From Hydrocurvibacter sp036169815 (lineage in GTDB: Bacteria > Campylobacterota > Campylobacteria > Campylobacterales > Sulfurimonadaceae): a stretch of DNA of 7,790 nucleotides. The stretch lies in the NCBI GenBank assembly GCA_036169815.1, contig JAVHOA010000113.1, positions 1-7,790 on the forward strand, in the 5' to 3' direction. How positions within the stretch are numbered: the first letter of the stretch is position 1; every line of letters begins with the position of its first letter. Below the pieces are notes generated by a model that saw nothing but the letters and a program-made list of their open reading frames with translations, was not told the origin of the DNA and made no database searches. Both the position numbers and the translations under genes were made by a program. Shown here piece after piece: positions 1 to 5,390 of the stretch.

Positions 1-1
1 T

Positions 2-55
2 ACAGAAGAGCTTTTGCAGCAAAAAAAGTATGAGAGAGGTCTTAAAACAAAATAG
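2..55 (+). CDS. Possible C-terminal end of an upstream gene (partial)
   Basis: One open frame enters from the left edge and ends in TAG at 53-55. It would encode a 17-residue, charged, helix-like tail (TEELLQQKKYERGLKTK). The two other + frames are also open for a while (stops at about 31-33 and 69-71), so the frame choice rests only on the protein-like composition. If real, this gene converges on gltX and shares the palindromic terminator at 119-144. The fragment is too short to assign a function. Confidence 0.3.
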   Translation, partial: TEELLQQKKYERGLKTK

Positions 56-118
56 TATGGGGAAAGTCTGAAAACACTCTTTACAAGAAATATCTCATAA
101 AAAAAAGTTAAAACTCAA

Positions 119-144
119 AAAAAGGCTTACATGTAAGCCTTTTT
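119..144 (-). terminator. gltX: Intrinsic terminator of gltX, probably bidirectional
   Basis: This is a perfect inverted repeat: five A, a GGCTTA arm, the loop CATG, a TAAGCC arm and five T, which allows an 11-bp stem. It starts 18 bp past the gltX stop. In the gltX direction the stem runs into seven T (complement of the A run 117-123). In the + direction it runs into five T, so it could also end a gene entering from the left. The core is the TACATGTAAG motif found four more times in this window. Confidence 0.85.
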
Positions 145-161
145 CCAAAAGAAAGAAGGTT

Positions 162-1550
162 TTAACTATTCGCTTTTATAGCCGCTTCTATACGCGCAAG
201 CGTCTCATCACGCCCGATGATAGCCATAACCACATCAAGGCCTGGACCTGAGAGTTTCCCTATCAAAGCGATGCGGAGCGGTTGGCCAATCTTGCCAAAA
301 CCGATTGCTTTTTCTGCAACAACCGCTTCCATGATATGATGATAATCCACCGGTAAATGCAGTGCATCAGCAGCTTTGAGTTTCTCACAAAATGCATCTA
401 AAATCTCAGGAGCATCTGCCTTAAACCCTTTTGCTACTGCTTTTTCATCATAGATTACAGGCGCACTGAGCACTTCACTTATAAGATCTGCTAGCTCTTT
501 GAGCGTTTTGGCACGATCTTTAAATGCGTCTAAAAGAATCTCTCTTTTATCATGAGAAGAGAGTAAAAGACCAAAATCCTCTAGCAAAACAGCAAGTTTT
601 TCATTTGGCATATTTTTGATGTAATGGGCATTGAGCCAATCTAGTTTTTCGACATTATAAATAGATGCCGAACGGTTGATATCTTTTGGATCAAAAAACT
701 CCATCATCTCATCCATAGAAAAAATCTCTTGATCTCCGTGACTCCAGCCAAGACGCACAAGAAAGTTCAGCAGAGCTTCTGGCATGTAACCCATCTCTTT
801 ATACGCCATGACATCCGTTGCACCATCGCGTTTTGAGAGTTTTTTGCCCTCTTTATTGTGAATCATTGGTACATGGTTAAACACTGGCATTGCAAAGCCC
901 AAAGCTTCATAAACAACCATCTGTTTTGGAGTGTTTGAGAGGTGATCATCCCCACGGATTACCACATTGACACCCATCAGCGCATCATCGACGGCTACTA
1001 CAAAATTATATGTTGGAGTTCCATCTGCGCGCGCGATGATAAAATCATCGAGAATATCTTTGACTTCAAAAGTGACATCTCCTTTAACCCCATCTTTGAC
1101 TGTAATACTTCCATCAAGCGGTGCTTTAATGCGCACAACTGGTGCAACACCCTCTGGCGGAGTTCCCTCAAAATCACGGTAGCGTCCATCATACATCGCG
1201 CGCTCTTTACGTGCCATTTGCTCTTCACGCAAAGTAGTAAGCTCCTCTTTGGACATATAGCAGTAATACGCTTTTCCCTCGTCAAGGAGCTTTTGGACGT
1301 AGCGTTTATAGATATCCATTCTTTTTGACTGGTACTCAATCTCGCCATCATGAGAAAGCCCAAGCCATTTAAATGCATTGACGATTGCCTCGGCCGCTTC
1401 AACAGAGTTACGGTTTTGATCGGTGTCTTCAATACGAAGAATAAACTTTCCTCCATTTTTTCTTGCCCAAAGATAAGAAAGCAATGCAGTTCTAAGTCCT
1501 CCGATATGAAGATACCCTGTTGGAGATGGTGCAAAACGCGTAACAACCAT
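162..1550 (-). CDS. gltX: Glutamate--tRNA ligase (GluRS)
   Basis: This enzyme charges tRNA with glutamate using ATP in the cytoplasm. The class I aminoacyl-tRNA synthetase signatures are clear: FAPSPTGYLHIGG at residues 6-18 (HIGH box), IRGDDHLSNTPKQ near 198-210, and KLSKR at 237-241 (KMSKS box), followed by the helical anticodon-binding half. The length of 462 residues is normal for bacterial GluRS. Campylobacterota usually carry two GltX paralogues, one of which charges tRNA-Gln with Glu for later amidation. From memory this sequence resembles the longer H. pylori GluRS1 type closely (YYCYMSKEEL, FDPKDIN, DGTPTYNFVV), so I favour the canonical GluRS, although the window cannot prove tRNA specificity. 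The ATG at 1550-1548 is well placed, with AGAAAGG at 1563-1557 six bases upstream. It is transcribed alone, divergently from the SurA-like gene, and ends at the terminator at 119-144. Confidence 0.96.
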   Translation of the reverse strand: MVVTRFAPSPTGYLHIGGLRTALLSYLWARKNGGKFILRIEDTDQNRNSVEAAEAIVNAFKWLGLSHDGEIEYQSKRMDIYKRYVQKLLDEGKAYYCYMSKEELTTLREEQMARKERAMYDGRYRDFEGTPPEGVAPVVRIKAPLDGSITVKDGVKGDVTFEVKDILDDFIIARADGTPTYNFVVAVDDALMGVNVVIRGDDHLSNTPKQMVVYEALGFAMPVFNHVPMIHNKEGKKLSKRDGATDVMAYKEMGYMPEALLNFLVRLGWSHGDQEIFSMDEMMEFFDPKDINRSASIYNVEKLDWLNAHYIKNMPNEKLAVLLEDFGLLLSSHDKREILLDAFKDRAKTLKELADLISEVLSAPVIYDEKAVAKGFKADAPEILDAFCEKLKAADALHLPVDYHHIMEAVVAEKAIGFGKIGQPLRIALIGKLSGPGLDVVMAIIGRDETLARIEAAIKANS

Positions 1551-1577
1551 AGTAAGCCTTTCTTTAATAAGTCCCGT

Positions 1578-1583
1578 ATTTTA
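1578..1583 (-). promoter_or_regulatory. Candidate -10 box for gltX
   Basis: TAAAAT reads on the minus strand at 1583-1578. It would start transcription near 1571, about 20 bases before the ATG and just ahead of the ribosome-binding site. There is no clear -35 box, which is common in Campylobacterota. It abuts the candidate box for the divergent gene, and the assignment is tentative. Confidence 0.35.
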
Positions 1584-1589
1584 GATAAT
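1584..1589 (+). promoter_or_regulatory. Candidate -10 box for the SurA-like gene
   Basis: GATAAT lies downstream of a T-rich stretch (TATTTTA), about 55 bases before the ATG at 1645. TAAAAT at 1607-1612 is an alternative that would give a shorter leader. Neither has a convincing -35 box. Confidence 0.3.
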
Positions 1590-1644
1590 CATTGGTTAAA
1601 AACGGGTAAAATAAACCCCTTAAACTCCCTATAAAGTGACTACC

Positions 1645-2490
1645 ATGTACAAAATTTTATTTTTTATCCTCCTTTGCGTGAGTATTGAAGCCAAAATGAT
1701 TGACGGTGTTGCCATTCTTGTGCAAGATGAACCAATTACCATATTAGAGATAACCCAAGCCATGGCACTCTCCCAGCAAGACCAAGCCAAAACAATTGAC
1801 TTTCTCATCCGTAAAAAACTTGAAAACCAAGAGATTAAAACAAGAAAAATCACACTAAATGATGAGGAGGTCATCGAAGAGATTAAACGTATGGCCGCAC
1901 AAAACAGTATGAGCGTAAAAGAGTTTTACGAGGCTGTTGCAAGCAGTCAAAACCTCTCATCAGATCAGGTGCAACAAGAGATGAAAGAGCGTTTACTTAG
2001 TCAAAAACTGTTTCAATCCATTGCATACACACGCATGGATGAGCCCAGCGAACAAGAGATAAAAGACTATTATGAACTCAATAAAGCCAAATTTAACCAT
2101 CCGCAATCCTTTTCTACAATTATTTATGAATCAAAAGCGCAAAATCTTTTACAACAAAAAATCGACAACCCTATGTTTTATTCAGCTGAAATAGGCTCCA
2201 AAGAACAGCTCTTTGAGTACAATAAAATCGCTCCTCAACTTGCAAACCTTTTAGAAAAAACACCCATCAATCAGTTCTCAGAGATTATTCCAAATGGAAA
2301 AGATGGATTTGTGACTTTTTATATTCAAGATGTGGCAAAAGCGCAAGAGTTTAAACTAGAATCGATGCGAGCACAGATAGAAAATATGATTATGGCAGAG
2401 AAGAGAGAACAGGTTTTAAGAGAGTATTTTGATCGAGCAAGACTCAACGCAAATATTCAAACTTTGCGCTTGCCAGAGGAGATAAAATAA
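1645..2490 (+). CDS. SurA-like periplasmic chaperone / PPIase family protein
   Basis: This is probably a periplasmic chaperone that helps fold outer-membrane proteins. With the start at ATG 1645 the product has 281 residues and a short signal peptide: Lys3, a hydrophobic core at residues 4-14, and likely cleavage after IEA at 16. There is no lipobox. The mature start (MIDGVAILVQDEPITILEI) is typical of SurA N-terminal domains, followed by a helical chaperone region to about residue 125. Residues 149-230 occupy the parvulin position but lack the usual GGDLG signature. A C-terminal helix (about 236-270) follows, as in SurA folds. A GTG at 1636 in frame would add three residues but has no ribosome-binding site, so I prefer the ATG. 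Gene position, flanked by gltX and accC, matches C. jejuni Cj1289, a SurA-like protein, as I recall it. It has no operon partner. The family is fairly sure; isomerase activity is doubtful. Confidence 0.8.
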   Translation: MYKILFFILLCVSIEAKMIDGVAILVQDEPITILEITQAMALSQQDQAKTIDFLIRKKLENQEIKTRKITLNDEEVIEEIKRMAAQNSMSVKEFYEAVASSQNLSSDQVQQEMKERLLSQKLFQSIAYTRMDEPSEQEIKDYYELNKAKFNHPQSFSTIIYESKAQNLLQQKIDNPMFYSAEIGSKEQLFEYNKIAPQLANLLEKTPINQFSEIIPNGKDGFVTFYIQDVAKAQEFKLESMRAQIENMIMAEKREQVLREYFDRARLNANIQTLRLPEEIK

Positions 2491-2496
2491 TAGGTC

Positions 2497-2516
2497 CTAA
2501 ACGCTTAAGCGTTTAG
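2497..2516. terminator. 20-bp perfect palindrome between convergent genes
   Basis: A perfect palindrome centred on CTTAAG sits in the 30-bp gap between the SurA-like stop (2490) and the accC stop (2521). As RNA it can form a hairpin in either direction, so it is the likely shared terminator. Neither side has a proper U tract, which makes it a weak or unusual intrinsic terminator. Confidence 0.55.
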
Positions 2517-2520
2517 TGAC

Positions 2521-3861
2521 TTAGCCTTTATAACCATCGAGGTATTTTGTATCGAAGTTATTGTTGATAAAATCAGGATTTTCCATCATTTTTTTATGAA
2601 ATGGAATGGTCGTTCGAATTCCACTAATCTGAAACTCACTCAAAGCTCTGTGCATTCTTGCAATCGCTTCTGCTCTATCGCTTCCATACACAATCAGTTT
2701 GCCAATCATAGAATCATAAGTTGAGGGAACAATGTAGTTTGCATGCGCATGCGTATCGATACGAACATCTCTTCCACCTGGTGCAATCCATGTATTGATT
2801 TTTCCAGGAGATGGTAAAAATCGGATCGGATCTTCTGCGGTAATACGACACTCAATAGAGTGACCTTTGAGTACAATAGACTCTTGTTTTGGAAGTTCTT
2901 TGCCCTCAGCAACCTCAATCATCATCTTCACAAGATCAAGTCCGCTCACCATTTCTGAAACGGTATGTTCTACTTGAAGACGTGTGTTCATCTCCATAAA
3001 GTAGAAGTTCAAATCCGCATCTAAAAGAAACTCGAACGTCCCCGCACCCTCATAGTTGATAAATTCAGCCGCGCGAACCGCTGCATTATGCAATTTTGCA
3101 CGCACTTCAGGAGTGAGCACAATAGCTGGAGACTCTTCAATGAGTTTTTGGTGACGGCGTTGCATAGAGCAATCACGTTCGCCTACATGTAAGACATTTC
3201 CATGCGCATCAGCAATCACTTGTACTTCAATATGGCGAGGGTTTTTAATGAATTTTTCCATATAAATCGTGCCATCACCAAATGCAGTCATCGCTTCGCT
3301 CTCAGCTGCAAGGAATGCATTTTCTAGGTAACTTTCCTCTTCAACGACCCGCATACCGCGTCCGCCTCCGCCTTGTGCAGCTTTCAAAATAACGGGGTAG
3401 CCAACTTCAAGCGCTCGTTTTTTTGCATCTTGCATATCGCTAATTGCACCATCACTTCCTGGAACAACAGGAACATTTGCGCGCACCATTACATCTTTAG
3501 CTTTAGACTTATCGCTCATCAAAACCATAACTTCAGGAGTTGGTCCGATAAATTTGATATTGTGGTGTGTACAAATCTCAACAAAATGTTGATTTTCACT
3601 TAAAAAACCATACCCTGGAAAAACTGCATCACAGCCACTAATCTCAGCTGCTGCAATAATTGCCGGAATATTTAAATAGCTTTTCGCGCTTGGCCCTGCA
3701 CCCACACAAATAGCAGCATCAGCAAGTTTTAAATACTCACTTCCTTTATCTGTAGTTGAGTAGATAGCAACAGCCTCTTTACCCATCTCTTTAATAGTTC
3801 TAATCGCACGAAGAGCGATCTCACCGCGGTTAGCAACTAAAATACGTTTTATTTCAGCCAT
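2521..3861 (-). CDS. accC: Acetyl-CoA carboxylase, biotin carboxylase subunit
   Basis: This subunit uses ATP and bicarbonate to carboxylate the biotin carried by AccB, the first half-reaction of malonyl-CoA synthesis for fatty acids. It is full length at 446 residues (E. coli AccC has about 449). Visible landmarks are the N-terminal Rossmann-like start KRILVANRGEIA (5-16), Lys118 and Lys160 for ATP, the glycine-rich loop GGGGRGM (164-170), the active-site stretch ERDCSMQRRHQKLIEE (228-243, with Cys231, His237 and Lys239), and the metal and catalytic segment MNTRLQVEHT (291-300, with Arg294 and Glu298). The start lies three bases after the accB stop, so the two are an operon and probably translationally coupled. 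Its own ribosome-binding site (GAAAAG) is weak. The carboxyltransferase subunits are not in this window. One TACATGTAAG motif copy lies within codons for LHV at about residues 224-226. Confidence 0.96.
   Translation of the reverse strand: MAEIKRILVANRGEIALRAIRTIKEMGKEAVAIYSTTDKGSEYLKLADAAICVGAGPSAKSYLNIPAIIAAAEISGCDAVFPGYGFLSENQHFVEICTHHNIKFIGPTPEVMVLMSDKSKAKDVMVRANVPVVPGSDGAISDMQDAKKRALEVGYPVILKAAQGGGGRGMRVVEEESYLENAFLAAESEAMTAFGDGTIYMEKFIKNPRHIEVQVIADAHGNVLHVGERDCSMQRRHQKLIEESPAIVLTPEVRAKLHNAAVRAAEFINYEGAGTFEFLLDADLNFYFMEMNTRLQVEHTVSEMVSGLDLVKMMIEVAEGKELPKQESIVLKGHSIECRITAEDPIRFLPSPGKINTWIAPGGRDVRIDTHAHANYIVPSTYDSMIGKLIVYGSDRAEAIARMHRALSEFQISGIRTTIPFHKKMMENPDFINNNFDTKYLDGYKG
3184..3193 (+). 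repeat. TACATGTAAG motif copy inside accC
   Basis: The same 10-mer as the core of the gltX terminator, preceded by C. In the accC reading direction it encodes the LHV of VLHVGERD. Confidence 0.6.
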
Positions 3862-3864
3862 AAC

Positions 3865-4311
3865 TTAAATCTTTTCTACTACAAAAAGTGGCATGTCATA
3901 CTCAACAGCGCGTCCATCGCTCACTAAAACGTCAAGGATTTTACAATCAAATTCAGCTTCAAGTTCGTTCATGATTTTCATAGCTTCTAAAATGGCAAGA
4001 ACTTGCCCTTTTTTGACAGTATCCCCTTTTTTAGCGAATGCTGGAGAATCTGGCGATGGAGATGCGTAAAAAGTCCCAACCATTGGAGAGAGAATCAAAT
4101 CGCCTGCTATTTCTGGTGCTGCTTCACAATGTGGTGCAGAGGTTGCAGCCACAGGAGCCATAGCTACAGGAGCCGCTTGCATTGCCACCATAGGAACTGC
4201 GCCAACAACTTTTTCAAGTTCAATAGTAAAACCCTCTTTAGCGACTTTAAGTTTACTTAAACCACTTCCATCAAACTCCTGCATTAACGCTTTTATTTGC
4301 TTCATGTCCAT
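3865..4311 (-). CDS. accB: Acetyl-CoA carboxylase, biotin carboxyl carrier protein (BCCP)
   Basis: This is the biotin-bearing subunit that shuttles the carboxyl group from AccC to the carboxyltransferase. The 148-residue layout is standard: an N-terminal segment (1-36), a flexible Ala/Pro/Met-rich linker (about 37-66), then the biotinyl domain (about 70-148). The attachment motif EAMKIMNE places biotin on Lys112. The loop FYASPSPDSPAF at 81-92 is the BCCP 'thumb' region typical of acetyl-CoA carboxylase carriers. The ATG at 4311 is chosen because GGAG ends seven bases upstream; an in-frame ATG at 4305 is less well placed. It is the first gene of accB-accC and is read divergently from the deaminase gene. 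Confidence 0.96.
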   Translation of the reverse strand: MDMKQIKALMQEFDGSGLSKLKVAKEGFTIELEKVVGAVPMVAMQAAPVAMAPVAATSAPHCEAAPEIAGDLILSPMVGTFYASPSPDSPAFAKKGDTVKKGQVLAILEAMKIMNELEAEFDCKILDVLVSDGRAVEYDMPLFVVEKI

Positions 4312-4345
4312 TGTAAGTCTCCAAAATATGTATTAAATTTTGCGA

Positions 4346-4351
4346 TATAAT
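4346..4351 (+). promoter_or_regulatory. Candidate -10 box (TATAAT) for the deaminase-GAF operon
   Basis: A consensus TATAAT preceded by TTTTGCGA, resembling the T-rich extended -10 pattern of Campylobacterota housekeeping promoters. Transcription would begin near 4358, about 25 bases before the ATG at 4383. Confidence 0.6.
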
Positions 4352-4352
4352 A
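4347..4352 (-). promoter_or_regulatory. Candidate -10 box for accB-accC
   Basis: TATTAT reads on the minus strand at 4352-4347. It predicts a start near 4340 and a leader of roughly 29 bases containing the GGAG ribosome-binding site. It overlaps the TATAAT used in the other direction by five bases. Confidence 0.45.
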
Positions 4353-4382
4353 CCATAACAAATATTAAAAATTGAGGCTTTG

Positions 4383-4820
4383 ATGCTTAGTGATACAAAT
4401 TTTATCAACATAGCTTTTGAGATAGCAAGCGCTTCAAAATGTGTCTCAAAACAGGTGGGCGCGGTCATCGTCAAAGATGGCAGAATCCTCTCAACAGGCT
4501 ATAATGGCACTCCAGCAGGGTTTATGAACTGTCGAGATCATTGGAATGGCGAATATACAAAAGAGCATCATGAATGGTCCAAAACCTATGAAATTCATGC
4601 CGAGATGAACGCCATCATCTGGGCTGCGAGAAAAGGGATTAGTATCGAGGATGCAACTATTTATGTTACGCTTGAACCTTGCAGTGAATGCAGCAAAAAC
4701 CTTATCGCAAGCGGTATCAAACGAATTGTATATGCAAAATCTTACGAACACACTCAATCCGATGTAATCTCCAAATTTTTAGAAGATAACGGTGTTGCTA
4801 TCATCAAACTTGACAAATAA
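4383..4820 (+). CDS. dCMP deaminase (deoxycytidylate deaminase)
   Basis: This enzyme is predicted to convert dCMP to dUMP, the substrate of thymidylate synthase, in the cytoplasm. The zinc-dependent deaminase motifs are complete in the 145-residue product: HAEMNAI at 72-78 (zinc ligand His72, catalytic Glu74) and PCSEC at 99-103 (zinc ligands Cys100 and Cys103). YNGTPAGFMNC at 40-50 is the substrate-loop signature of dCMP deaminases rather than cytidine or tRNA deaminases. Stretches such as SKCVSKQVGAVI and EIHAEMNAI-(x)2-AARKG resemble phage T4 dCMP deaminase from memory. The start is ATG 4383, with GAGG five bases upstream; TTG at 4380 is too close to it. It heads a two-gene operon with the GAF protein and is divergent from accB. 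At this position C. jejuni has, as I recall, dcd (dCTP deaminase), a non-homologous route to the same pool. Confidence 0.9.
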   Translation: MLSDTNFINIAFEIASASKCVSKQVGAVIVKDGRILSTGYNGTPAGFMNCRDHWNGEYTKEHHEWSKTYEIHAEMNAIIWAARKGISIEDATIYVTLEPCSECSKNLIASGIKRIVYAKSYEHTQSDVISKFLEDNGVAIIKLDK

Positions 4821-4841
4821 CACAATTTTACGGAGGAAAAA

Positions 4842-5342
4842 ATGCTAACAAAATCACGATACGCAACCCTCACAGAGTTTGGAAAAAAGCTCTTAAATAG
4901 ACCCGCTTTATCGGAGGGTCTTCTTCTTATTTCAGATACAGCCAAAGAGCTTTTAAGCGCAAATCGATGCTCCATTTATATTTATGATGCAAAAAATGCC
5001 CAACTTTGGACGACACTTTCCGATGGAATCAAAAAGATACAGATACCTGCGGACAAAGGGCTTGCGGGTCATACGCTAAAAGAAAAAACACACATCATCT
5101 GCAATGATCCCTACAATAACCCACACTTTTTAAAAGCAATCGATGCGCAAAGCGGATATATAACGCAAAATATTGCAACAGCACCTATTTTTGATTCCTA
5201 TCACAATGTCATCGGCGTGTTGCAACTACTCAACAAAGCAAATGGTTTTGATAGTGAAGATTCAAAATTTATGATTTTTTTTGCGCATTATGTGAGTAGC
5301 TATTTAGAACTTGCGGCTATCTTTGCAGACGAAGATGCGTAG
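4842..5342 (+). CDS. Stand-alone GAF-domain protein
   Basis: A 166-residue protein that is almost entirely one GAF sensory domain, with no signal peptide, membrane segment or output domain. The GAF pattern is clear: a helix around 8-40, NRCSIYIYD at 41-49, the loop DKGLAGHTLKEKTHIICNDPYNNP at 71-94, NIATAPI at 110-116 and VIGVLQLLNKANGF at 123-136. The NK at 131-132 followed by F136 and D140 is a partial match to the NKxF motif of cyclic-nucleotide-binding GAF domains, but many GAF domains share this and the ligand is unknown. A free-standing GAF probably acts through a partner protein. The ATG has a strong GGAGG five bases upstream. It follows the deaminase gene by 21 bp and probably shares its transcript. 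Whether it senses nucleotides is speculation. Confidence 0.82.
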   Translation: MLTKSRYATLTEFGKKLLNRPALSEGLLLISDTAKELLSANRCSIYIYDAKNAQLWTTLSDGIKKIQIPADKGLAGHTLKEKTHIICNDPYNNPHFLKAIDAQSGYITQNIATAPIFDSYHNVIGVLQLLNKANGFDSEDSKFMIFFAHYVSSYLELAAIFADEDA

Positions 5343-5347
5343 TTTAT

Positions 5348-5390
5348 AAAAAGAGATTGTTACGTGCAAAAATTCACAGCAACTCTTTTT
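5348..5390 (+). terminator. Long hairpin terminator, convergent, overlapping the asnB stop
   Basis: AAAAAGAG (5348-5355) pairs with CTCTTTTT (5383-5390), TTGTT (5357-5361) with AGCAA (5378-5382, one G-U pair), and GTG (5364-5366) with CAC (5375-5377), leaving an 8-base loop and small bulges. A T tract follows on the + side (to 5392), suited to ending the deaminase-GAF transcript, and also on the minus side (complement of 5352-5348). The asnB stop codon (5376-5374) lies at the loop/stem border. Confidence 0.6.

Larger units (their letters stand above)
1573..1606. promoter_or_regulatory. Imperfect inverted repeat in the gltX/SurA-like divergent region
   Basis: CCCGT at 1573-1577 pairs with ACGGG at 1602-1606, and TTTT at 1579-1582 pairs with AAAA at 1598-1601, with one bulged A and a 15-base centre. 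It lies over both candidate -10 boxes of the divergent pair. It could be a protein-binding site or an RNA hairpin, but no regulator family is recognisable from it. Confidence 0.3.

Noticed and set aside
942..1328. A long open frame on the + strand opposite gltX, and similar antisense frames opposite accC, accB, the deaminase gene and asnB.
   Set aside because: These are shadows of strongly supported genes: the products are Cys/His/Ser-rich without domains, and have no ribosome-binding site or promoter support.
133..1561. GTAAGCCTTT occurs on both sides of gltX (133-142 and 1552-1561), as if gltX were flanked by direct repeats.
   Set aside because: The right copy is explained by the gltX ribosome-binding site and the left by the terminator stem; there are no other signs of insertion.
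1636..1644. GTG start for the SurA-like gene, adding three residues.
   Set aside because: There is no ribosome-binding site before it, and the ATG at 1645 gives a cleaner signal peptide.
2741..2752. Palindrome GCATGCGCATGC.
   Set aside because: It lies in accC and is explained by alternating His and Ala codons (AHAHAN); it has no second copy in the window.
5343..5373. A possible small RNA or gene between the GAF gene and asnB.
   Set aside because: The gap is only 31 bp and is taken up by the terminator hairpin.
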